DNA from: CAVRJC01 sp964505725
Lineage (GTDB): Bacteria > Actinomycetota > Acidimicrobiia > IMCC26256 > DASPTH01
Reading direction: 5' to 3'
Assembly: GCA_964505725.1 (NCBI GenBank)
Contig: CAZDJK010000045.1
Location: forward strand, 1 to 39,551
Length of the DNA stretch: 39,551 nucleotides
Positions within the stretch are counted from its first letter, which is position 1; each line of letters begins with the position of its first letter. Of the stretch, positions 6,600 through 14,747 are shown piece by piece. The position numbers and the translations under genes are program-made. The notes beneath the pieces were generated by a model. It saw nothing but the letters and a program-made list of their open reading frames with translations, was not told where the DNA came from and did no database searches.

Positions 6600-8642
6600 T
6601 CAGCGGGTGAGCGAGTCGAGTTGAGCGCGGAGATCCTCGGGGGTCGTGACCGGCTGACGGCACGCGTAGTGCTCGCAGACGTACGCGGTCGGCTTCCCGC
6701 CGATGGCGGTGCGGTCGGCGAGCAGCGGGGTGAGGTCGGCCCCCGTGTCGGGGCGGGCCACGACGTACACCGCCGCCGGCAGCACACGCCGCCGCACCTC
6801 GTCGGCGAGCGCGGCCGTCGCGGGGTCGGACGGCTCGCCGACCACCGCGACCTCGAGCGGGGGGAGCACCAGCTGCTCGACCGCGCCCAGGAGATACGCG
6901 AACGCGGTCGGGTACTGCCCGACGACCGACGACATCGTCTCCACCCACCGGCGCGCGGGCGTTGCGTACGCCTCGTGACCCGTGAGCGCCGCGAGCCGTA
7001 GGAGACCGGCGGCGGCGAGTGAGTTCTCGGACGGCGTGGCGTTGTCCTGGTAGTCCTTCGGCCGCACGATGAGCGGTTCAGCGTCGACGCCGGTCGTGAA
7101 GAAGCCGCCCCGCTCGTCGTCGGAGAACAGGCGCAGCATCTCGTCGGCGACGCCTCGCGCGTCGACGAGCCAGGAGACGTCGTCGACCTCGGCCAGGGTG
7201 ACCAGCGCCTCCAGCAACGCGCCGTAGTCCTCGGCATAGGCGAGCAGCGCGGCCCGGCCGCCCTGCCATGACCGCAGGAGTCGCCCGTCGGCGTCGCGCA
7301 GCTCACGCAGGAGGAAGCGCGCGTTCGTGCGCGCCGCCTCCATCCAGTCGGCCCGGTCGACCGCGGCCGCCGCCTCCGCGAGTGAACGGAGGAACAGCGC
7401 GTTCCACGCCAGCAGCACCTTGTCGTCGAGGCCCGGGCGCGTGCGCCCGGCGCGTGCCGCCAGGAGCGCGGGGACGGCCGACGCGGCCGCGGACGGCCGC
7501 TCCTCCACGCGGTCGACCGCGTGCAGGATGTTGCCGTGGTAGCCGGTGTGCGGGTCCTCGAAGTTGCCGTTCGCGGTGACGCCGAAGTAGCGGATCACCT
7601 CGGGTGCGGCGTCGCCCGCTACCGCGGTGATCTCGTCGAGCGACCACAGGTAGAACTTGCCCTCCACGCCTTCGGAGTCGGCATCCTCGGCCGAGGAGAT
7701 GCCGCCGTCGGGATGACGGAGGTCGCGGAGCACGTAGTCGTTCGTGTCCTCGAGGACACGCCGGTAGCGCGGCTCGCGGGTGACGAGCCACCCGTGCAGG
7801 TAGGCGCGGGCAAGCAAAGCCTGGTCGTACAGCATCTTCTCGAAGTGCGGCACGAGCCAGTAGGCATCGACCGAGTAGCGGTGGAACCCGCCGCCGACCT
7901 GGTCGTACATTCCGCCCGCGGCCATCGCGTCGAGCGACACCGTCACCATCTCGAGCGTCTCCGGCCGCGGGTCGCGCGCGTACGCGTCGAGCAGGAACGT
8001 GTGCGTCATCGCCTGAGGGAACTTCGGCGCCCCGCCGAAGCCGCCGAACCGGGCGTCGAACTGCGAGCGGCTCCGCTCGACGGCCTGCTCGAGCGTCGCG
8101 GCGGAGAGCGGCTGCGCGCCGGAGCCGTCGAGCGCGGTCGCCTCCTCGATCGCCTCGCGCAGCTTCTCACCCTGCTCGAGGAGCGGTCCGCGCCGGCTGT
8201 CCCAGGCGTCGGACACCGCCTCGAGCACACGTCGGAACCCGGGCATTCCCTGGCGGTCGTCCTTCGGGTAGTAGGTGCCGCCGAAGAACGGACGGCCGTC
8301 GTGGTCGAGGAACACCGTCATGGGCCACCCGCCGTGGCCGGTGAGCGCCTGGACCGCCTGCATGTAGATGGCGTCGACGTCGGGGCGCTCCTCGCGGTCG
8401 ACCTTCACGTTCACGAAGCGCGCGTTCATGTCGGCGGCGACTTCCGGGTCCTCGAACGACTCGTGCGCCATCACGTGGCACCAGTGGCACGACGAGTACC
8501 CGACCGACAACAGGATCGGCCGGTCGTCGGCACGCGCGTCGGCGAACGCCTCCTCGCCCCACGGGTACCAGTCGACCGGGTTGTCGGCGTGCTGGCGGAG
8601 GTACGGGCTCGTCTCGCGCGCGAGTCGGTTCACGACGGCCAT
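6600..8642 (-). CDS. YyaL/SPATA20-family protein (thioredoxin-like plus glycosidase-like domains)
   Basis: A 680-residue protein of the DUF255 family. The N-terminal 160 residues form a thioredoxin-like fold with the signature NRLARETSPYLRQHADNPVDW and the active-site motif CHWC (52-55) in GYSSCHWCHVM, then VDREERPDVD and GGWPMTVFL. The remaining 500 residues form an (alpha/alpha)6 glycosidase-like region (FPQAMTHTFLLDAY, GGGFHRYSVDAYWLVPHFEKMLYDQALLARAY). No secretion signal is seen. The biochemical role of this widespread family is not firmly established; a redox or sugar-linked function has been proposed for homologues. ATG 8642 matches the conserved N-terminus exactly. The divergent O-methyltransferase begins 43 bases away. 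Confidence 0.92.
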   Translation of the reverse strand: MAVVNRLARETSPYLRQHADNPVDWYPWGEEAFADARADDRPILLSVGYSSCHWCHVMAHESFEDPEVAADMNARFVNVKVDREERPDVDAIYMQAVQALTGHGGWPMTVFLDHDGRPFFGGTYYPKDDRQGMPGFRRVLEAVSDAWDSRRGPLLEQGEKLREAIEEATALDGSGAQPLSAATLEQAVERSRSQFDARFGGFGGAPKFPQAMTHTFLLDAYARDPRPETLEMVTVSLDAMAAGGMYDQVGGGFHRYSVDAYWLVPHFEKMLYDQALLARAYLHGWLVTREPRYRRVLEDTNDYVLRDLRHPDGGISSAEDADSEGVEGKFYLWSLDEITAVAGDAAPEVIRYFGVTANGNFEDPHTGYHGNILHAVDRVEERPSAAASAVPALLAARAGRTRPGLDDKVLLAWNALFLRSLAEAAAAVDRADWMEAARTNARFLLRELRDADGRLLRSWQGGRAALLAYAEDYGALLEALVTLAEVDDVSWLVDARGVADEMLRLFSDDERGGFFTTGVDAEPLIVRPKDYQDNATPSENSLAAAGLLRLAALTGHEAYATPARRWVETMSSVVGQYPTAFAYLLGAVEQLVLPPLEVAVVGEPSDPATAALADEVRRRVLPAAVYVVARPDTGADLTPLLADRTAIGGKPTAYVCEHYACRQPVTTPEDLRAQLDSLTR

Positions 8643-8685
8643 TGTCGCAGCCGGACGTAGAGTGACCCAGAGTCAGGAGGCGGCG

Positions 8686-9360
8686 ATGGCAGACGTGGAA
8701 GCGCGCAGGCGGAGTCGGTTCACCGAGCGGGCCATCGACGAGTACTCGGCCCGGCATTCCACGGGCCCCGACGCGCTCCAGCACGAGCTGCAGCTCGTCA
8801 CCGCCGAGCGCACCGGGCCGGCGTCGGGGATGCAGATCGGCGACGACCAGGCCGTCCTGATGGAGATGATCGTGCGCTCCATGGGCGCGACGCGCGCGGT
8901 CGAGGTCGGCACCTTCACCGGCTACTCCGCGCTCGCGATCGCGCGCGGGCTCGGCCCCGGCGGGCACCTGCTGTGCTGCGACGTCAGCGAGGAGTGGACG
9001 GCGATCGCACGCGACGCGTGGGCGAAGGCCGGCGTCGCCGACCGCATCGAGCTGCGCATCGGCCCCGGCATCGACACGCTGCGTTCCCTTCCGGCGGGCG
9101 AGCAGTTCGACTTCGCGTTCATCGACGCCGACAAGACCGGTTACGCCGCCTACTACGAGGAGATCCTTTCGCGCCTCCGGTCCGGTGGCCTGATCCTGCT
9201 CGACAACATGCTCCAGGGCGGCCGGGTGGTCGAGGAGTCGGCCACCGACGACAGCGTCGCCGCCATCCGCGCGCTGAACGACGCCATCGTGGCCGACGAC
9301 CGGGTGCGGGTCGTCCTCGTGCCCATCGGCGACGGCGTCAGCGTCGTCCACAAGCGCTGA
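8686..9360 (+). CDS. Class I SAM-dependent O-methyltransferase
   Basis: A 224-residue catechol/caffeoyl-CoA-type O-methyltransferase (methyltransferase family 3). The SAM-binding motif AVEVGTFTGYSALAIA is near residue 66, followed by CCDVSEEW. The metal-binding signature FIDADKTGYAAYYEEIL precedes GGLILLDNML, which supplies the second Asp-Asn pair. It should methylate a hydroxyl of a small aromatic or catechol-like acceptor using a divalent metal, in the cytoplasm; the substrate is unknown. ATG 8686 is supported by AGGAGG at 8675-8680 with 5-base spacing. TAGAGT at 8658-8663 is a likely -10. An upstream open frame exists but is antisense to the YyaL-like gene. Confidence 0.92.
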   Translation: MADVEARRRSRFTERAIDEYSARHSTGPDALQHELQLVTAERTGPASGMQIGDDQAVLMEMIVRSMGATRAVEVGTFTGYSALAIARGLGPGGHLLCCDVSEEWTAIARDAWAKAGVADRIELRIGPGIDTLRSLPAGEQFDFAFIDADKTGYAAYYEEILSRLRSGGLILLDNMLQGGRVVEESATDDSVAAIRALNDAIVADDRVRVVLVPIGDGVSVVHKR

Positions 9361-9378
9361 CCCACCGCCCGGGTCGCC

Positions 9379-9395
9379 CGGCCGGCCTCCGGCCG
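9379..9395. terminator. Short perfect hairpin between convergent genes
   Basis: CGGCCGG (9379-9385), loop CCT, CCGGCCG (9389-9395). It lies just after the O-methyltransferase stop and just after the acyl-CoA synthetase stop on the other strand, so it could end both transcripts. No U-tract is present. Confidence 0.5.
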
Positions 9396-9398
9396 CGA

Positions 9399-11018
9399 TC
9401 AGGTCGAGCCGCCGTCCTCCGCCCGGGCGCGAACGGCGAGGTCGCGGGCCCAGCGGTAGTCGGGCTTGCCCGACGGCGAGCGCACGATCCCGTCGACGAC
9501 GACCAGCTCGCGCGGCACCTTGTAGCCCGCGATCGCGCCGTGGGCGTGGGCGGCCAGGTCGTCGAGCGTCGCCGTCTCGCCCGGGCGGAACTGCACGACT
9601 GCGGTGACCTGCTCGCCCCAGCGCTCGTCGGGCACGCCCACGACGACCGCGTCGAACACCGACGGGTGCGACTTCAGCGCCGCCTCCACCTCCTCCGGGT
9701 ACACCTTCTCTCCGCCGGTGTTGATCGACACCGACCCGCGGCCGAGCACCGTGATCGTCCCGTCGGCCTCGAGCCGCGCGTGGTCTCCCGGCACCGACCA
9801 GCGCACGCCGTCGACGACGGGGAAGGTCGCGGCGGTCTTCTCGGGGTCCTTGTAGTAGCCGAGGGGCACGTGGCCCCGCCGCGCCAGCCGGCCCACGACA
9901 CCGACGGGCGCGGGGCGCAGGTCGTCGTCGAGCACGGTGGTGTCGGCCGACATCTGGAACCGGGGCGTGGCCGGCACCGGCGCGCCGGCGGCGACCATCA
10001 ATTGGCCCTGCCCGCCCGACTCCGAGGCGCCGAACCCGTCGATCAGCACCGTGCCCGGCAGCCGCTCCGCCCACGCCTCCTTGATCGCGGGCGACAGGAT
10101 CGCGCCACCCGACAGCACGACCGTGAGCGGCGACACGTCGAGCGACGGCTCGGCGGCGTCGAACGCCTCCACCAGCGGACGGGCGAACGCATCGCCCACG
10201 ATGACGAGGAACGAGACCCGTTCCCGCGCGATGAGGGCCCACGTGCGCACCGGGTCGAAGTGCGGCTCCTCCGCGAGCACGACCGCGCCGCCGCCGTAGA
10301 GGGTCGCGAGCGCCATCCACTGCGCGGTGCCGTGCATCAGAGGGCACGCCGGGTAGCAGCGCATGCCGAGGCCGAGCTCGTCGGTGACCTCCTCCGGCCG
10401 AGTGATCCCGTCGGCCCCGAGCCGGCCGCCGCCGAGCGCGGCGAAGAAGATGTCCTCGGCGCGCCACATCACGCCCTTGGGCTGGCCCGTGGTGCCGCCC
10501 GTGTAGAGCAGGTAGGGATCGTCGGCCGACCGCGCGGCGAAGTCGCGCGCGTCCGACGCCTCGGCGAGCGCCGACTCGTAGTCGTCGTGGCCCAGGGTGG
10601 CGGGGATGTCGGGCCCCTGGCCGTCGTCGACGACGAGACGCGTCCGCAGGAGGGGCAGGTCGTCGACGATCGCGGCCAGGGTGGGTGCGAACGTGCGCTC
10701 GAGCACGACCGCCTTGGCGTCGGCGTCGTCGAGCAGGTAGCGCAGCTCGTCGGCGACGTACCGGTAGTTGACGTTGACCGGCGCCGCCCGCAGCTTGTAC
10801 GCGGCCAGCGTCGCCTCCAGGTACTCGATGCGATTGGTGAGGTAGACCGCGACATGGTCGCCGGGCCCGACCCCGCGCGCGGCGAGCGCATGCGCGAGGC
10901 GGTTCGCGCGCGCATCGAGCTCGCGGTAGGAGAGGCGCCGATTGCCGCGCACCGTCGCCCCGCGGTCGGGGATCGCGTCGGCGACCGCCTCCCACAGGTC
11001 GGCGAGGTTGAATTCCAT
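9399..11018 (-). CDS. Acyl-CoA synthetase, FadD19-like (AMP-forming)
   Basis: A 539-residue adenylate-forming enzyme. Motifs in order: P-loop LLYTGGTTGQPKGVMW (about 170-185); the acyl-site region PLMHGTAQWMA; adenylate-contacting DGFGASESG; the hinge around GHVPLGYYKDPEKTA and VPGDHARLEADG; GRGSVSINTGGEKVYPEEVE; and the C-terminal catalytic Lys in SPSGKPDYRW. The start (MEFNLADLWEAVADAIPD) and overall sequence closely follow the actinobacterial clade that includes steroid side-chain ligase FadD19. It should activate a fatty or steroid-side-chain acid to its CoA thioester. The exact acid is inference. It is the last gene of a minus-strand run, 28 bases after the SDR, which suggests a shared lipid pathway. 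Confidence 0.92.
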   Translation of the reverse strand: MEFNLADLWEAVADAIPDRGATVRGNRRLSYRELDARANRLAHALAARGVGPGDHVAVYLTNRIEYLEATLAAYKLRAAPVNVNYRYVADELRYLLDDADAKAVVLERTFAPTLAAIVDDLPLLRTRLVVDDGQGPDIPATLGHDDYESALAEASDARDFAARSADDPYLLYTGGTTGQPKGVMWRAEDIFFAALGGGRLGADGITRPEEVTDELGLGMRCYPACPLMHGTAQWMALATLYGGGAVVLAEEPHFDPVRTWALIARERVSFLVIVGDAFARPLVEAFDAAEPSLDVSPLTVVLSGGAILSPAIKEAWAERLPGTVLIDGFGASESGGQGQLMVAAGAPVPATPRFQMSADTTVLDDDLRPAPVGVVGRLARRGHVPLGYYKDPEKTAATFPVVDGVRWSVPGDHARLEADGTITVLGRGSVSINTGGEKVYPEEVEAALKSHPSVFDAVVVGVPDERWGEQVTAVVQFRPGETATLDDLAAHAHGAIAGYKVPRELVVVDGIVRSPSGKPDYRWARDLAVRARAEDGGST

Positions 11019-11046
11019 CAGGGCGCCCTCGGGCTGGGACGGCGGA

Positions 11047-11856
11047 TCAGAAGAAGTCGGTGCCGCCGTCGACGGGGATGGTGGCGCCCACCACGAAGCT
11101 CGCGAGCTCCGAGCACAGGAACACCACGACCGCGGCGACCTCCTCGGGCAGGCCGACACGACCGATGTCGTTCTCGGCCCCGTAGTCGCGCGCGATCGCC
11201 TCGTAGGCGGCCTCGAGTGGCCCCTCGGAGAGCCCGCTGAGGTCGGCGCCCTCCAGGTAGCCGGCGAGCGTGGGCGACATCACGGTGCCGGGCGCCACCG
11301 TGTTCACGATGATCCCCTCGGGGGCGAGCGCTCGCGACAGGTTCTTGGACGCGCTGGCCATCGCCGCCTTCGCCGCCGTGAACCCGATGAGCCCAGGGCT
11401 CTGGTGGCGAATCGACGCCGCGGCGACGTTGACGATGCGGGCGAACGTGGCCTTGCGCAGCAGGGGGAGCGCGGCGCGGGTGGTGCGGATCATGGTGAGC
11501 ACGCCGAGATCGAACTCGTCGAGCCACTCGTTGTCGGTGAGGTCGTCGAGCCCGCCGACGCGCGCCGGGCCGACCGTGTTCACGAGCGCGTGGCACTCGC
11601 CCCAGCGCTCGTCGAGGAAGGTGAACGCGGCTTCGACCTCGCCGGTGTCGAGGAGGTCGCACTGGAGGCCCACCGCGTCGGAGGCTCCCGCGGCGAGCAG
11701 CTCGCCCTCGGTCTCACCGAGCACCTCCTCGCTGCGCGCCAGCACCGCGACGCGGCACCCCTCGCCGGCGAGGAGGTCGGCGGTGGCGCGGCCGACGCCG
11801 CGGGTGCCGCCCGCGATGACGACCGCCCGCCCGCGCAGCCCGAGGTCGATCGCCAT
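11047..11856 (-). CDS. SDR-family protein with Phe at the catalytic Tyr position
   Basis: A 269-residue classical-length short-chain dehydrogenase. The cofactor motif is intact (IAGGTRGVGRAT, residues 14-25), and Asp68 (CDLLD) and NTVG (the NNAG equivalent) are present. The active-site segment reads GLIGFTAAKAAM: Lys163 is there but residue 159, normally the catalytic Tyr of YxxxK, is Phe (codon TTC, complement of 11380-11382). The usual catalytic Ser region reads VNVAAAS, with Ala at the expected position and Ser only at 148. It may therefore bind NAD(P) without normal reductase activity, or use another mechanism. The C-terminus (GATIPVDGGTDFF) is ordinary SDR. It sits 11 bases after the peptidase and 28 before the FadD-like ligase. 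Confidence 0.88.
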   Translation of the reverse strand: MAIDLGLRGRAVVIAGGTRGVGRATADLLAGEGCRVAVLARSEEVLGETEGELLAAGASDAVGLQCDLLDTGEVEAAFTFLDERWGECHALVNTVGPARVGGLDDLTDNEWLDEFDLGVLTMIRTTRAALPLLRKATFARIVNVAAASIRHQSPGLIGFTAAKAAMASASKNLSRALAPEGIIVNTVAPGTVMSPTLAGYLEGADLSGLSEGPLEAAYEAIARDYGAENDIGRVGLPEEVAAVVVFLCSELASFVVGATIPVDGGTDFF

Positions 11857-11867
11857 CGACGGTGCGC

Positions 11868-13454
11868 TCAGCCGAGCGCCCGGGCGAGGGGCGCCGCGCT
11901 CAAGGGCTCGCCGGTGGCGAGCACGACGAGCTCGTCCCAACGCCGCGACGCGCCGGGCGCGAACACGTCGCGCACGAGCTTCCGGCCGGCGCCGCGCTGC
12001 TCGGCGAGCCCGCCCGTCTCTCCCGCCAGCACCGCCGAAAGCTGTGAGGCGAACAGCTCGCCGTAGAGGTAGTTCTGGTAGTAGACGGGCGCGGCGGCGA
12101 GATGGATCTTCGCCGCCCAATCGGGTGCGGCGCGGCTGTCGGGCCGGCGCACGAGCTGGAAGCGCTCGACCAGGTCCCACCAGAACGAGTCGAGGTCGGC
12201 GTCGGGGTCGGCGTAGAGCCGCCGCTCGAACGTCGTCATCACGAGCACCCACCGGGCGAAGACGAGCAGCGCGGCGCGCTGCGCGGCCGCGAGACGCGGC
12301 GCGAGCGCGGCGACCTCCTCGTGCGGGACGCCAGCGACGCGCTCGAGCCACGACGGGTCGCGGGGCAGGCGGCCCATGAGCATCGCGATGCCCTCCGTGG
12401 TGAGCGCGTGCGCCGCGCCGCGCAGCAGCCACGGCAACGAGCGGTCCGACTCCGAGTCGTACACGGCATGGCCGAACTCGTGGAGCATCGTGTCCATCCA
12501 GCGCTCGTTGCGCTCCACGTTGCAGAGCACGCGCACGTCACCTTCGCGGTCGATGTCGATGCAGAACGCGTGCTGGCTCTTGCCGTTGCGCGCGTACAGA
12601 TCGCTGCGCCCGAGGACGTTCCGCACGTCGAGGCCGAGCCCGTCGTACGTGCGGACGGTGAGGGCTTCGATGTCGGCGTCGGCGAACAGGTCGTCGAGCG
12701 CGATCGCGCCGTCGGCCGGGGTCTCCTGGAAGAACGGGTCGTCGAGGTGCCAGGGGCGCAGCTCCGACGGCTCGCACGAGAACCGGCGGGCGAGGGACGC
12801 GTCGAGCTCGTGCTTCCACTGGGCGAACGGGCCGGCCGTCGCGCGGTCGACGTCGTCGAGGGTCGCGAACAGGCGGGTCTCGTCGAGCTCGGCGGTGGAC
12901 AGTGCCATCGCGAAGTGGTCGCGGAACCCGAGTGCGCGCGCGGCCTGGTTGCGCAACCGCGCCAGCTCGCGGATCCGGTCGGCGACCTCGACGCCGATCT
13001 GCTTCGACGCCTCCCACGCGGCGCGCCGTTCGCCGGCGTCGTCGCTGGTGCGGAGGATCTCGGCGATCGCGTTGTCGTCGACCCGCTCGCTGTCGATGGC
13101 GCCGCGGAAGTTGTTGAAGGTGGACTCGACGCGGGTCTCGAGCCCCACGATGGCCTGGCGCAGCTCGGCCGGGACCTGGTGGGGGATGAACGCGTCGACG
13201 AGCAGGTCGAGCTGGCGCGAGAGCGCGGAATCGGACGTCGGGTCACCGCGTACGGCGTCGCGCGCGGCCCGCAACGCGGCGAAGCGTTCCGGCTCGGCGA
13301 GGTAGTCGCGGCGCGCGAGCTCGGCCTCCGCGCGACGGTCCTCCGCCTCCGGAGAGGAGCGGGTGTTCGCCTCCCACCAGGTGTCGGCCAGCGCGATCTC
13401 GAGCGGGCGGAGCTCCCGGACGACCTCGTCGACCAGGCCGGACACGTCGGGCAT
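11868..13454 (-). CDS. Zinc metallopeptidase of M2/M3 type
   Basis: A 528-residue, mostly helical gluzincin. The zinc site is HEFGH (325-329) in MDTMLHEFGHAVYD, with the third ligand probably Glu354 in LTTEGIAM, 25 residues further on, the spacing used in M2 and M3 peptidases. The C-terminal PVYYQNYLYGELFASQL supplies the Tyr-rich substrate-binding segment typical of this clan. No signal peptide is seen, so a cytoplasmic oligopeptidase or dipeptidyl carboxypeptidase is expected. Whether M2 or M3 is the better family name needs a profile search. ATG 13454 has no Shine-Dalgarno; TAGACT (13466-13461) ends 6 bases upstream, suggesting a leaderless start even though it lies only 17 bases after the epimerase gene. 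Confidence 0.88.
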   Translation of the reverse strand: MPDVSGLVDEVVRELRPLEIALADTWWEANTRSSPEAEDRRAEAELARRDYLAEPERFAALRAARDAVRGDPTSDSALSRQLDLLVDAFIPHQVPAELRQAIVGLETRVESTFNNFRGAIDSERVDDNAIAEILRTSDDAGERRAAWEASKQIGVEVADRIRELARLRNQAARALGFRDHFAMALSTAELDETRLFATLDDVDRATAGPFAQWKHELDASLARRFSCEPSELRPWHLDDPFFQETPADGAIALDDLFADADIEALTVRTYDGLGLDVRNVLGRSDLYARNGKSQHAFCIDIDREGDVRVLCNVERNERWMDTMLHEFGHAVYDSESDRSLPWLLRGAAHALTTEGIAMLMGRLPRDPSWLERVAGVPHEEVAALAPRLAAAQRAALLVFARWVLVMTTFERRLYADPDADLDSFWWDLVERFQLVRRPDSRAAPDWAAKIHLAAAPVYYQNYLYGELFASQLSAVLAGETGGLAEQRGAGRKLVRDVFAPGASRRWDELVVLATGEPLSAAPLARALG

Positions 13455-13460
13455 GGCGGG

Positions 13461-13466
13461 AGTCTA
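13461..13466 (-). promoter_or_regulatory. Probable -10 of a leaderless metallopeptidase transcript
   Basis: On the minus strand this reads TAGACT, followed by six bases and then the ATG of the metallopeptidase. It overlaps the gap after the epimerase stop. Together with the missing Shine-Dalgarno it suggests that this part of the run can be transcribed independently. Confidence 0.4.
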
Positions 13467-13471
13467 CGGAG

Positions 13472-14295
13472 TCAGCTGCGCCAGGAGTGCTCCGGCGCGT
13501 AACCCAGCACCGCCCGGGCCTTGTCGATCGAGAGCAGCGTGCCGTGGTCGCCGGCGCCGTCGCGCAGCTCGACGGTCGGGAACACCTCGGCCACCAGCTC
13601 GCGGTTCGGGCGCTCCATCACGGTGTCGGCGGCGGCGATGATGAACACGTCGGCGCCCTCGGTGTCGGCCTCCAGCGCGAGACGGCATGCCTGTGCGACG
13701 TCGCGCCGGTCGACGTAGCCCCACGCGTTCCAGCTGCGGGCGCGAGCGTTGTCCTGGAACCCGGGGAGCTGTGCGTAGTCGGCGTCGTCCCACACGTTCG
13801 AGAAGCGCAAGCCGACGAACGGCACGCCGTAACGCTGATTGAAGTAGCGCGCCATCTCCTCCGAGAGCACCTTCGACAGCGCGTAGCTGCTCTTCGGCAC
13901 CGGCGGCGGTTCCTCGTCGATCGGGAAGTAGGGCATGTGCTCGTCGAACGGGAGGCCGAGCGTGGTCTCGCTCGACGCCCACACGACCCGGCGGAGCCCG
14001 AGGGTGCAGGCGGCGCTGAACACACGTTGTACGTGCTGAGCACGTTGGTGCGGAAGGTGCCCTCCTCGGTGAGCAGGCCCGGTCGCGCGATGGCCGCCAG
14101 GTGGACGACCGCGTCGCGGCCGCTCAACGCCTCGAACGTCTGCCCGAGGTCGCCGAAGTCGACGCGCCGGTAGCCACACACGGGATCGGGATCGGCCACG
14201 AGGTCGGCGTTGAGGACGCGGTGTCCGTGGGCGACGAGCTCGCGCACCACGGCCCACCCGGCCTTGCCGCTCCCACCGGTGACGACGACCCTCAT
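13472..14295 (-). pseudogene. NAD-dependent epimerase/dehydratase, interrupted by a 2-base frameshift
   Basis: The N-terminal part starts at ATG 14295 (GAGGAGG five bases upstream) with MRVVVTGGSGKAGWAVV, the Rossmann GxxGxxG motif, and continues through DAVVHLAAIARPG to NVLSTYNV. The C-terminal part continues in another frame from FSAACTLGLRRVVWASS through SSYALSKVLSEEMARYF (Tyr and Lys of YxxxK) and GLRFSNVWDD to a TGA at 13472. The join lies at 14021-14025, where CACAC is found and CAC would keep the frame; two extra bases break the protein. Repaired, it would be an intact extended SDR of about 274 residues acting on a nucleotide sugar or similar. Because everything else is undamaged, a recent mutation or an assembly error is as likely as true decay. 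Confidence 0.85.
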
Positions 14296-14361
14296 CGCGA
14301 CCTCCTCGTCGTTGCGCGCCCACGGCACGCTACGCGCGGGAGGGAGATGTGTGCAGTGGGC

Positions 14362-14742
14362 TCAGGCGGAGCGGCGCTCGGACACCCGGCGCCAGCGCGG
14401 GCGGCTGCCGGCGATGTCGGTGCAGACGAGCTGCTGGCCGCGGCTGGTCACCCCTACCGAGCCGACGACGCGGCAGAACGAGCCGGCGCGCGCCACGGGG
14501 ATCGCGTCTGCGGTCGCGTGCACCGCCGCGCCGAACTGTGTGCGCCGGTCGCCGAGCACGGGCGCGCCCGTGAGCGCCTCGCGCCGGCGCTCCTCGCGCT
14601 CGGCGTCGAGCATCGAGCGCAGCCACACCACGAACCCGCCCACCGCGAGCACGAAGCTGCCGTAGATCACGGGCTGGTTCACCCTCTGGATGTCGGCAAG
14701 GTCGGTGACGCGCTTGAACGGTGGACCCCGCCCGGCGAACAT
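14362..14742 (-). CDS. Small single-pass membrane protein of unknown function
   Basis: A 126-residue protein. After about 20 polar residues there is one membrane helix (VIYGSFVLAVGGFVVWL), then a basic/acidic amphipathic stretch (LDAEREERRREAL) and a domain of about 70 residues containing three cysteines and QQLVCTDIAGSRPRWRRV. I do not recognise the family. The start is uncertain: ATG 14742 is only five bases from the ATG of the divergent hydrolase, with no Shine-Dalgarno; in-frame GTG codons just before the helix are alternatives. It is 66 bases upstream of the epimerase on the same strand and may lead that run. Confidence 0.6.
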   Translation of the reverse strand: MFAGRGPPFKRVTDLADIQRVNQPVIYGSFVLAVGGFVVWLRSMLDAEREERRREALTGAPVLGDRRTQFGAAVHATADAIPVARAGSFCRVVGSVGVTSRGQQLVCTDIAGSRPRWRRVSERRSA

Positions 14743-14747
14743 GGGAC

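Noticed and set aside
12102..13502. Long plus-strand open frame of 466 codons
   Set aside because: It is the antisense shadow of the metallopeptidase, whose HEFGH zinc motif is unambiguous.
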